Assembly (NCBI GenBank): GCA_937902925.1
Contig: CALFNN010000070.1
Span: 62,001 to 126,000 of the forward strand
Direction: 5' to 3'
Source of the DNA: an uncultured Opitutaceae bacterium
GTDB taxonomy: Bacteria; Verrucomicrobiota; Verrucomicrobiia; Opitutales; Opitutaceae
DNA length: 64,000 nt
Part shown: in pieces, positions 8,123 to 16,092 of the stretch
How the letters are laid out: each line of letters starts with the position of its first letter
How positions within the stretch are numbered: position 1 is the first letter of the stretch
Position numbers and translations under genes: made by a program
Notes under the pieces: generated by a model
The model's database searches: none
What the model saw: only the letters and a program-made list of their open reading frames with translations
Told to the model about the DNA's origin: nothing

Positions 8123-9471
8123 GGGAGGGCCAGCGGCAGGACGATGCCGAACGTGGTGCCGCGGTTCACCTGCGTCTGGTATTGCAGCGCGCCACAATGC
8201 TTCTCGACGATGCGCGCGGCGATCGAGAGGCCGAGGCCGGTGCCGTGATCCTTCGTCGTGAAAAACGGGTCGAAGAGCCGCTTGCCCACTTCCGGGGAAA
8301 TTCCCGCGCCCGTGTCGGCGACCTCGAGAATGACCACGTCCTGCTCCGACCCGGCGAGCGGTTTGCGGTCGGGCCGCGCGCGCAGCGTGATCGTGCCGTC
8401 GCGCCCGATGCTATCGACGGCGTTCTGGACGAGGTTGATCAGGACCTGCTTGATCTGGGCGGCATCGACGTGGATGCGCCAGGGCGCGGGGGCGTCGAGC
8501 ACGAGGCGGATGGCCGCCTTCTCCAATTCCGGCGCAAAAAAACGCTGCACCTCCGCCAGGATCTGGCTGGCGGGCAGGGTCGCGAGTTCCGGGTCGCCCG
8601 GCCGCGCGAAACGGAGAAAATCGTTCACGATGCGTTCGAGCCGCAGGATTTCGCGCTGCACGATCTCGTGGTCCGCCTGCGCGGGCGAGCCGGTCGCGAA
8701 GCGCTTTTGCTGGATGAACAGCGCCGCCTTGATCGCCGTCAGCGGATTCCGGATCTCGTGGGCCACGCCGGCGGCGAGCATCCCGAGCGAGGCGAGTTTC
8801 TCATGCCGCTCGACGAGCGACTGGCTCTCGATCAGTTTTCCCCGGAGCGGCGCGATCATGTCGCGGTAGGCGACCGCGGCGAGGGCCACGCCGAACACAA
8901 ACAGCAGTCCAAGCAGCCCGAGCACCGACAACCGCAGGTCCCGCAGCCGTTGCCCCGCCTCGGCGATCAACTGGCTGCGCGACCGGTAGTGCGCCTTCGC
9001 CAGATCCTGCCCCAGATCGAACAGGTGCTGCGACTCGGTCCGCACGCGCGTGAACGCCGCCATCGCATCGGCGGGCGAGGCCGCCGGTCCGCGCGGACTC
9101 TCCCCGATGGCGGCGAGATACTCGCCATAGGCGGCCTTGACCTGCCGCAGCAGTTCCTTCTCGGCCTCCGTCGTGAGCTTCAACGCCTGCTGGTCCAGCC
9201 AGACGTTGAGCGTGCGGCTCGCCTTGAGGAATTGCTCCCACTCCGCCGGGTCGCGGGTGATCGCATAGTGCAGCTGGGTGTTGTTCACCTCGCGGAGCGC
9301 ATCCTTGAATTCCGCCGCGATCTGGCCGCTCTCGGCGTCCACGTTTTCCAACCGGGTCTGCAGTTCACGGGCCTGCCGCTGAAAATTCAGGACGATGCCC
9401 GCGATCGCTGCACCCAGCAGGCCGACCGCCAATCCCAGGGCTAACAGGCGAAATCTGACACCGAATTTCAT
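8119..9471 (-). CDS. Membrane sensor histidine kinase
   Basis: A 450-residue sensor kinase. A membrane segment at residues ~8-28 and a second at ~182-203 (VLGLLGLLFVFGVALAAVAY) enclose a helical periplasmic sensor of ~150 residues. The dimerisation domain has the H-box GVAHEIRNPLTAIKAAL. The ATPase domain has the N-box NLVQNAVDSI, DTGAGIS, FDPFFTTK and GTGLGLSIA. All residues needed for autophosphorylation are present. It overlaps the activator gene by 4 nt, so the two are co-translated. NtrB/ZraS-type kinases are its best match by architecture. The signal is unknown; the adjacency to an RND pump suggests envelope stress or a toxic compound. Confidence 0.92.
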   Translation of the reverse strand: MKFGVRFRLLALGLAVGLLGAAIAGIVLNFQRQARELQTRLENVDAESGQIAAEFKDALREVNNTQLHYAITRDPAEWEQFLKASRTLNVWLDQQALKLTTEAEKELLRQVKAAYGEYLAAIGESPRGPAASPADAMAAFTRVRTESQHLFDLGQDLAKAHYRSRSQLIAEAGQRLRDLRLSVLGLLGLLFVFGVALAAVAYRDMIAPLRGKLIESQSLVERHEKLASLGMLAAGVAHEIRNPLTAIKAALFIQQKRFATGSPAQADHEIVQREILRLERIVNDFLRFARPGDPELATLPASQILAEVQRFFAPELEKAAIRLVLDAPAPWRIHVDAAQIKQVLINLVQNAVDSIGRDGTITLRARPDRKPLAGSEQDVVILEVADTGAGISPEVGKRLFDPFFTTKDHGTGLGLSIAARIVEKHCGALQYQTQVNRGTTFGIVLPLALP

Positions 9472-9614
9472 GAAGCGTGGAGTCAGCTAGACGGTTTCGT
9501 CGCGCAGATGTGCCAAGAAAGTTTGCCGCGGGTGCAAAACACCTGTGCAGCCTCGCGACCGCCCGGCGGCCGGGAATTTTTTTAACCCTTGAGCTCCAAG
9601 CTCCGGCCCATTCG

Positions 9615-9630
9615 TGGCATGCGCGTAGCA
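9615..9630 (+). promoter_or_regulatory. Candidate sigma-54 (-24/-12) promoter
   Basis: TGGCATGCGCGTAGCA has the GG and GC pairs at the exact 10-nt spacing of the sigma-54 consensus (TGGCAC-N5-TTGCA), with two mismatches. It lies in the 173-nt divergent region between the kinase and the receiver/efflux operon, which encode or neighbour a sigma-54 activator. Its start point would fall only a few bases before the ATG at 9645, which is short and argues for caution. The sequence TGCA-N9-TGCA around 9531 upstream could be part of an activator site. Confidence 0.35.
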
Positions 9631-9644
9631 AACACGACGGCGCC

Positions 9645-10106
9645 ATGGCCAACCCGGACACCGCCCGCGCGGGCGACACCAAAAGACTCCTCGTCGTCGA
9701 CGATGATCCCTCGGTGCGCGAGATGCTCGTGCGCGTGCTCCAGGGCGACGGTTATTTGGCGTGGCCGGCGGCGGACGGAAAACAGGCCCTCGCCTTCACG
9801 GCCTCCGTTCCGACCGACCTCGTGCTGCTCGATCTCGGGCTGCCGGGGAAAGACGGATGGGAGATGTTCGAGGCACTGCGGCGGCACAATCCCCGCCTGG
9901 CGGTGATCATTATCACGGCGCGAACCAACCAGCGCGCCATCGCCGAGGCCATGGGGGCCGACGCGCTCTTCGAAAAACCGCTCGATTTCCCGCAGTTGCT
10001 CCGGACGGTCGCCCGCATCCTTGCCGAACCGCCGAAGCCGCACCGCGCCGCCGGCCCGGCGGCGACGAGCGCCGCCAGGACCCTCTGGGCCCACGGGGCG
10101 CGGTAA
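9645..10106 (+). CDS. Single-domain response regulator (CheY-like receiver)
   Basis: A 153-residue protein that is almost entirely a receiver domain: VVDDDPSVRE acidic pocket, LVLLDLGLPGKDGW with the phosphoacceptor Asp, IITARTN switch Thr, and EKPLDF Lys. After residue ~125 there is only an Ala/Pro-rich tail and no DNA-binding domain. It is the first gene of the efflux operon, 23 nt before the adaptor gene. It could be a phosphate sink for the divergent kinase, an antagonist of the sigma-54 activator, or a regulator acting through protein contact. The ATG at 9645 was preferred because upstream in-frame sequence lacks coding character. Confidence 0.8.
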   Translation: MANPDTARAGDTKRLLVVDDDPSVREMLVRVLQGDGYLAWPAADGKQALAFTASVPTDLVLLDLGLPGKDGWEMFEALRRHNPRLAVIIITARTNQRAIAEAMGADALFEKPLDFPQLLRTVARILAEPPKPHRAAGPAATSAARTLWAHGAR

Positions 10107-10129
10107 GTGAACCAGGAAGAATCATTTTT

Positions 10130-11299
10130 ATGGACGTCTTGAATGCCCGGTTAAAATCGAAACCCCGGCTCTGGTGGATCGCCGGCGCCTTCGCGCTCGG
10201 CGCCGTCTGGCTGGCTCGCGGTTCCTTCGCGGCGGAAGCGGCCCCGCCAAACTCCCGCCCGGGGCACGGCGGCGGCATCCCGGTCTCGGCCACGACCGTG
10301 GAGGCCCGCGACGTCGATGTCGCGCTCGACGCGCTCGGCACCGTCACGCCCGTGTCGGCGGTCACGATCACGAGCCGCGTGGCGGGTGTGCTCCAGGAGG
10401 TTCATTATACCGAAGGCCAGATGGTGAAGGCCCACGATCTGCTCGCGGTGATCGATCCGCGGCCCTACCAGGCGGCGCTGGCGCAGGCCGAGGGGCAGCT
10501 CGTGCGCGATCAGGCCGTGCTGGCCAACGCGCGCATCGACCTCGACCGCTACCGCGCCGCGGCACGCGAGCATGCGATCCCCGAGCAGCAGGTCGCGACG
10601 CAGGAGGCCGTCATCAACGAGGACGAGGGCGTCGTGAAGCTCGACGAGGGCAGCGTCGAGGCCGCGCAGGTCAACGTCGACTACACGCGCATCGTGTCGC
10701 CGATCGACGGTCGCGTCGGCCTGCGCATGATCGACCCGGGCAACAACGTGGCGGCCAACGGCACGAGCGGCCTCGTGATGGTCACCCAACTCTCGCCGAT
10801 CACGGTGGTCTTCACCCTGGCGCAGGATCATCTGCCGCAGGTGCTGGAGGCGATGCGCCACGGCGAACCGCTGCGCGTCGAGGCCTTCGACCGCACCAGC
10901 CCGCAGGAAATCGCCACGGGCCGGCTGCTCACCATCGACAACCAGGTCGAGCAGGCCACGGGCACGTTCCGGCTCAAGGCGACCTTCGCCAACGCGGACA
11001 CCGCCCTCTGGCCGGGCGAGTTCGTGAAGCTGCGTTTCATCGTGGGCGTGCTCAAAAACGCCGTGACCGTTCCCGCCCGCGCGGTGCAACGCGGCCCGAA
11101 CGGCAGTTACGTCTTCGTCATCAAGCCCGATCTCACGGTCGCGATGCGCCACGTCGCGATCACGCAGACCGAGGACGAGATCTCGGTCGTCGGCCAGGGC
11201 CTGGCCGCGGGCGAACGCATCGTCGTCGACGGCCAATACCGCCTCGAGGACGGCACCACGGTCGCAGTGCAGGCGCCGGGCGCCAGCCCCGGCACCTGA
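10130..11299 (+). CDS. RND efflux periplasmic adaptor (MdtA-like membrane fusion protein)
   Basis: A 389-residue adaptor linking the inner-membrane pump to the outer-membrane channel. The N-terminus has a signal/anchor (WWIAGAFALGAVWLARGSFA). The barrel-sandwich (lipoyl) halves are seen in TITSRVAGVLQEVHYTEGQM and VNVDYTRIVSPIDGRVGLR, around a helical hairpin at ~110-170. The beta-barrel and membrane-proximal domains follow (GTFRLKATFAN, then VTVPARAVQRGPNGSYVFV). The protein has the usual length and domain order of MdtA/AcrA proteins. AGGAAG lies ~12 nt before the ATG. It sits between the receiver gene and the pump, so all four genes appear to form one operon. Confidence 0.93.
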   Translation: MDVLNARLKSKPRLWWIAGAFALGAVWLARGSFAAEAAPPNSRPGHGGGIPVSATTVEARDVDVALDALGTVTPVSAVTITSRVAGVLQEVHYTEGQMVKAHDLLAVIDPRPYQAALAQAEGQLVRDQAVLANARIDLDRYRAAAREHAIPEQQVATQEAVINEDEGVVKLDEGSVEAAQVNVDYTRIVSPIDGRVGLRMIDPGNNVAANGTSGLVMVTQLSPITVVFTLAQDHLPQVLEAMRHGEPLRVEAFDRTSPQEIATGRLLTIDNQVEQATGTFRLKATFANADTALWPGEFVKLRFIVGVLKNAVTVPARAVQRGPNGSYVFVIKPDLTVAMRHVAITQTEDEISVVGQGLAAGERIVVDGQYRLEDGTTVAVQAPGASPGT

Positions 11300-11335
11300 G
11301 CCCGCCGTGCCGTCCCCCGCCGCCTCGCCCTCCTC

Positions 11336-14300
11336 ATGAATATTTCCCAGCCCTTTATTGTCCGGCCGATCGCCACCTCGCTCCTGATGCTGGGCCTGCT
11401 CGGTTTCGGCATCACGGCCTACAACCTCCTCCCGGTCGCCGCCCTGCCGGCGGTCGATTTTCCGACCATCAGCGTCAGCGCCCAGCTGCCCGGCGCGAGC
11501 CCCGAGACCATGGCCTCGTCGGTCGCCACCCCGCTCGAGCAGCAGTTCGCCGCCCTGCCCGGCCTGAGCCAGATGACCTCGACCAGCGGCCTCGGCTCCA
11601 CATCGATCACGCTGCAATTCGTCCTCAACCGCAGCATCGACGCCGCCGCGCAGGACGTGCAGACCGCGATCAACGCCGCCGGCGGCCTGCTGCCGAAAAA
11701 TCTCCCGAACCCGCCCACCTATCGGAAAGTCAACCCGTCCGACCGCGCGATCATCATCTACGCCGTCTCGTCCGACACCCTGCCGCTCTACAAGGTCGAT
11801 GACTACGCGAACACCCTGCTCGCGCAAAAAATCTCGACGATCGCGGGCGTCTCGCAGGTGAGCATCGCCGGCCAGCAGAAGTTCGCCGTGCGCGTCCAGG
11901 TCGATCCCGATGCCCTCGCGGCCCGCGGGCTCGGGATGGAGGACGTGCGCCAGGCGCTCGCCGCCACCTCCACGAATCAGCCCAAGGGCAACCTCGAGAA
12001 CACCCGCCAGGCGCTCACGCTCGACACCAACGACCAGCTCTTCGACGCCGCCGCGTTCAACGACGTGATCGTGGCCTATCGCAACGGCGCGCCCGTGCGG
12101 GTGCGCGACATCGGCGACGCCGTGGATTCCGTCGAGCAGAACCGCGTGGCGGCCTGGTTCGGCAACAAGCAGGCGGAACTCCTGCTCATCCGCCGCGCCG
12201 TCGATGCCAACACCGTGGAGACGGTCGACCAGATCCGGGCGATGATGGAAACGCTGCGCCCGTCCCTGCCGCCGGGGGTCAAGGTCGAGCTCCTGTCGGA
12301 TCGCTCGGACACGATCCGGTCCTCGGTCGCCGACGTGCGGTTCACCCTCATCCTCACGATCGGCCTGGTCGTGATGGTGATTTTTCTCTTCCTGCGAAAA
12401 TTCTGGGCCACGGTCATCCCCGGCATCGCCGTGCCGTTGTCGATCATCGGCACGTTCGGCGTGATGTATCTGCTGGGCTACAGTCTCGACAACCTGTCGC
12501 TGATGGGCCTCACCATCGCCGTCGGGTTCGTCGTGGACGACGCGATCGTGATGATCGAGAACATCGTCCGCCATCTCGAGGCGGGCGATACCCCGATGGA
12601 GGCCGCGTTGAAGGGCTCCGGCCAGATCGGTTTCACCATCATCTCCATCAGCCTGTCGCTGGTCGCGGTGTTCATTCCCCTGCTGTTCATGAGCGGAATC
12701 ATCGGCCGGCTTTTCCGCGAGTTCGCGATGACCGTGACCGTGGCCGTGATGGTTTCGGCCGCGGTTTCGCTGACCCTCACCCCGGTGATGTGCGCGCTTT
12801 TCCTCAAGCACGACGATGCCACGCACGGCACCGGGCGTTTCAACCGCGCGGCCGACAAATTCTTCGATGGCCTGGTGCGCCTCTACGACCGCGGGTTGCA
12901 ATGGGTGCTGCGCCACCAGCTCCCGATGCTGCTCATGACCATCGGGCTGGCCGGGCTCACGGTGGTGCTCTACATCGTGATCCCGAAGGGATTCTTCCCG
13001 CAGCAGGACACCGGCTTCATCTCGGCGGAAGTGGACGCGCGGCAGGATACCTCGTTCACCGCGATGGCCGACCTCACTCATCAGGTCGTCGATCGCGTGC
13101 TCAAGGATCCCGCGGTGAGCGGGCTCATGGCCTTCACTGGCGCCACGGGCGGCAACGCGTCCGAAAACGCCTCCCGCATGTTCATCCAGCTCAAGCCGCT
13201 GGACCGGCGCGACGCCTCCTCGGACCAGGTCATCCAGCGGCTGCGCCCGGTCGTCGGACGGATCGTGGGCGTGAAATTCTTCATGCAGTCGGGGCAGGAC
13301 ATCAACGTCGGCGGCCGCACGAGCCGCACCCAATATCAATACACGCTCACCGATACCGACATCGACGAGCTGAACCACTGGTCGCCGATCTTCGAGCAGG
13401 CGATGCGCGAGCAGCCGGGCCTGCAGGATGTCGCCTCCGACCAGCAGGTCGCGGCGCCGCACATCGCGATCCAGATCGATCGCGACACCGCCTCGCACCT
13501 CGGCGTGACGCCGCAGCTCATCGACGACACGCTCTATGACGCGTTCGGCTCGCGCGACGTCTCGACGATTTATGCCGCGACCAACCAATACCGCGTGGTG
13601 CTCGAGGTGCAGCCGCAGTTCCAGATGGACGAGAACGCGCTGGCGAAACTCTACGTCGTCGGGGCCGGCGGCGCCCGCATCCCGCTGAGCACATTCGCGC
13701 ACTTCGTGCCGAAGGTGGAGTCGCTTTCCGTCAGCCACCAGGGACAGTTCCCCGCCGTGACGCTGTCGTTCAACCTCGCGCCGGGCGTGTCGCTCGGCGA
13801 AGCGGTCGACCGCATCAACCAGATGCGGACCACGCTGCATGCCCCCGGGACGCTGGAAGGCTCCTTTCAGGGCACGGCCCGCGCGTTCCAGGACTCGCTC
13901 AGCTCGACGCCGCTGCTCGTGGCCGCCGCGATCGCGGTCGTCTACATCGTGCTCGGCATGCTCTACGAGAGCTACATCCACCCGATCACGATTCTCTCGT
14001 CGCTGCCCTCGGCGGGCGTCGGCGCGCTGCTCATGCTGATGGCCTGCCGCTACGACCTCAGCGTGATCGCGATCATCGGGGTGATTCTGCTCATCGGCAT
14101 CGTGAAGAAAAACGCGATCATGATGATCGACTTCGCGCTCGAGGCGGAGCGCCACGAGGGCAAGAGCCCGGTGGCGGCGATTCACGAGGCGTGCCTGCTG
14201 CGGTTCCGGCCGATCATGATGACGACCATGTCCGCGCTGCTCGCCGGCCTGCCGCTCGCGCTCGGTCACGGCCCCGGTTCCGAGCTGCGGCGCCCGCTCG

Positions 14301-14473
14301 GCATCGCCATCGTCGGCGGCCTGCTCGTCTCCCAGGTTCTCACGCTCTACACGACGCCCGTGATTTACCTCTATCTCGACCGGGTCGCGGTCAAACTCGC
14401 GTCGCTCCGCCGGCGCAAGGCGCCCGCGCCGGCGCCGGAAGCGCCCGCGTTGCCCGAAGCCTTTTCCAAGTGA
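11336..14473 (+). CDS. RND multidrug efflux permease, HAE1 family (MdtB/MdtC-like)
   Basis: A 1,045-residue proton-driven inner-membrane pump. It starts with the family hallmark of an N-terminal helix (PIATSLLMLGLLGFGITAY) followed by PVAALPAVDFPTI. The motif SLPGASPETMASSVATPLEQ-like segment matches MdtB/C closely (here QLPGASPETMASSVATPLEQ). The proton-relay helix TM4 carries GFVVDDAIVMIEN with two Asp residues. Twelve membrane helices and two large periplasmic loops are present, so it looks complete. Substrates are probably hydrophobic or amphiphilic toxic compounds, bile-salt-like in MdtABC, but this cannot be read from sequence. Its stop overlaps the next start by one base (TGATG). Confidence 0.94.
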   Translation: MNISQPFIVRPIATSLLMLGLLGFGITAYNLLPVAALPAVDFPTISVSAQLPGASPETMASSVATPLEQQFAALPGLSQMTSTSGLGSTSITLQFVLNRSIDAAAQDVQTAINAAGGLLPKNLPNPPTYRKVNPSDRAIIIYAVSSDTLPLYKVDDYANTLLAQKISTIAGVSQVSIAGQQKFAVRVQVDPDALAARGLGMEDVRQALAATSTNQPKGNLENTRQALTLDTNDQLFDAAAFNDVIVAYRNGAPVRVRDIGDAVDSVEQNRVAAWFGNKQAELLLIRRAVDANTVETVDQIRAMMETLRPSLPPGVKVELLSDRSDTIRSSVADVRFTLILTIGLVVMVIFLFLRKFWATVIPGIAVPLSIIGTFGVMYLLGYSLDNLSLMGLTIAVGFVVDDAIVMIENIVRHLEAGDTPMEAALKGSGQIGFTIISISLSLVAVFIPLLFMSGIIGRLFREFAMTVTVAVMVSAAVSLTLTPVMCALFLKHDDATHGTGRFNRAADKFFDGLVRLYDRGLQWVLRHQLPMLLMTIGLAGLTVVLYIVIPKGFFPQQDTGFISAEVDARQDTSFTAMADLTHQVVDRVLKDPAVSGLMAFTGATGGNASENASRMFIQLKPLDRRDASSDQVIQRLRPVVGRIVGVKFFMQSGQDINVGGRTSRTQYQYTLTDTDIDELNHWSPIFEQAMREQPGLQDVASDQQVAAPHIAIQIDRDTASHLGVTPQLIDDTLYDAFGSRDVSTIYAATNQYRVVLEVQPQFQMDENALAKLYVVGAGGARIPLSTFAHFVPKVESLSVSHQGQFPAVTLSFNLAPGVSLGEAVDRINQMRTTLHAPGTLEGSFQGTARAFQDSLSSTPLLVAAAIAVVYIVLGMLYESYIHPITILSSLPSAGVGALLMLMACRYDLSVIAIIGVILLIGIVKKNAIMMIDFALEAERHEGKSPVAAIHEACLLRFRPIMMTTMSALLAGLPLALGHGPGSELRRPLGIAIVGGLLVSQVLTLYTTPVIYLYLDRVAVKLASLRRRKAPAPAPEAPALPEAFSK

Positions 14474-15957
14474 TGACCGCCCGGCCCAATTCTTTTTCGA
14501 CCGCCATTTCATTCACCGCCCTCGTCCTCGGCCTGGCGGGGTGCAACCTGGCGCCCCACTATTCCCGGCCCGCGGTGGAGACGCCGCCGCAATTCCGCGA
14601 GCGCGCCGCCGCCGTCTCTCCCGGGACCGGCGTGGCGTGGAACGCGGCCCAGCCCGGCGATGCGGCGGCCCGTGGCGCCTGGTGGGAAATCTACGGCGAC
14701 ACCCAGCTCAACGCGCTCGAGACCCAGGTCGACGCCTCCAACCAGACGATCGCGGCCGCCGCGGCCAGCTTCCACGCCGCGCGCGCCACGGTCGCGGCCG
14801 CACGCGCCGCATTTCTTCCCACCCTCACCGCCGCGCCGTCGTTCACGCGCGGCCGCGAGTCGCAAACGTTGAAGGCGGGCGCCGGCGGCCCGGCGGGCGC
14901 GCCCAGCGTCACCGACGAATACTCGCTGCCATTCGACGCCAGCTACGAGGTGGATTTCTGGGGCCGCGTCCGCGACGACGTGGCCGCCAGTCGCGCCACC
15001 GCCGAGGCCAGCGCGGCGGACCTGGCGACCGCCCGGCTGAGCACCGAGGCGGAGCTCGCGCAGGATTATTTTCAGCTCCGCGCCGTCGACGCCGAACGCG
15101 GGATTCTCGACGACACCGTCGCCTCCTATCGCGAGAGCCTGGATGAAACGAGCGCCCTCTATCGCGCCGGCATCGACTCCGAGGAGGATGTGGCCCGCGC
15201 CCAGACGCAGTTGAACACCGCCATCGCGCAGGCGACGGACTTCGGCGTGGCGCGCGCCGCCTACGAACATGCGATCGCCGTCCTGGCGGGAAAACCGCCG
15301 GCGGGCTTTTCCCTCTCCGCCGCGCCGTTCGACGCGCGGCCGCCCGTGGTGCCGGCGGGCGTGCCGTCGAACCTGCTGGAGCGCCGCCCCGACATCGCCG
15401 CCGCCGAGCGGCGCACCGCCGCCGCCAACGCCGGGATCGGCGTGGCGCGCTCGGCCTATTTTCCCCGTCTTTTGCTGGGCGCATCGGCCGGCTGGCAGTC
15501 GGCGGAGGCCGGCCATTGGTTCGACTGGCCGAGTCGCTACTGGTCGCTCGGGCCCGAGCTGGCTGCCACGCTGTTTGCCGGTGGTGCGCGCCGCGCCCAG
15601 ACCGAGGAGGCGCGCGCGGCGTTTGACGAGGCGGCGGCCCGCTACCGCCAGACCGTGCTCGGCGCGTTTCAGGCGGTCGAGGACAACCTCGCCGCCCTGC
15701 GCATCCTCGACCAGGAGGTGAAGGAGCAGCGCACCGCGGTGGACTCCTCGCGCCACCTCCTGGATTTGGCCAACACGCGTTTCAAAACCGGCATCGCCAG
15801 TTATCTCAACGTGATCACGGCCCAGACGGCGCTGCTGTCCAATCGCGAGACCGAGGTGCAGATCCAACTGCGCCAAATGCTCTCGAGCGTCTCGCTCGTG
15901 AAAGCACTCGGCGGCGGCTGGACGGCCGCGAAGCTGAGCCACCCGGAGTCGTCGTGA
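14473..15957 (+). CDS. Outer-membrane efflux lipoprotein, NodT/TolC family
   Basis: A 494-residue outer-membrane factor completing the tripartite pump. A lipoprotein signal ends at LVLGLAGC, so Cys ~24 would be acylated. Two repeated OEP halves are visible: the first with a helical segment DASNQTIAAAAASFHAARAT, the second with NAGIGVARSAYFPRL and ARYRQTVLGAFQAVEDNL. The beta-strand segment SYEVDFWGRVRDDV is typical of the NodT subgroup. The start shares a base with the pump stop. It ends 49 nt before a convergent gene. Confidence 0.92.
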   Translation: MTARPNSFSTAISFTALVLGLAGCNLAPHYSRPAVETPPQFRERAAAVSPGTGVAWNAAQPGDAAARGAWWEIYGDTQLNALETQVDASNQTIAAAAASFHAARATVAAARAAFLPTLTAAPSFTRGRESQTLKAGAGGPAGAPSVTDEYSLPFDASYEVDFWGRVRDDVAASRATAEASAADLATARLSTEAELAQDYFQLRAVDAERGILDDTVASYRESLDETSALYRAGIDSEEDVARAQTQLNTAIAQATDFGVARAAYEHAIAVLAGKPPAGFSLSAAPFDARPPVVPAGVPSNLLERRPDIAAAERRTAAANAGIGVARSAYFPRLLLGASAGWQSAEAGHWFDWPSRYWSLGPELAATLFAGGARRAQTEEARAAFDEAAARYRQTVLGAFQAVEDNLAALRILDQEVKEQRTAVDSSRHLLDLANTRFKTGIASYLNVITAQTALLSNRETEVQIQLRQMLSSVSLVKALGGGWTAAKLSHPESS

Positions 15958-16006
15958 GTGCGCGGCGGCGAAGATCCCGACCGAAAGCGGGTCGACGCCT
16001 GCCGTC

Positions 16007-16092
16007 TCAGAACTGATAGCAGACCATCGCCTCCTTGTCCTTGAAGTAGAAGATCCGGCCCGCCTGCTCGTCGGCCAGGTAGTCGGGCTCCT
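16007..16092 (-). repeat. Right copy of an ~85-bp direct repeat flanking the TCS-RND module
   Basis: This is the intact partner of the fragment at 6505-6590, in the same orientation and about 9.5 kb away, with about six mismatches over 83 bp. It forms the last codons of the beta-propeller gene. The pair encloses the kinase, activator, receiver and the three efflux genes. Confidence 0.75.

Noticed and set aside
10151-14512. 1,453-residue open frame on the minus strand
   Set aside because: It is fully antisense to the RND pump and lipoprotein genes, has Arg/His/Asp-rich composition without domains, and is explained by third-position GC bias.
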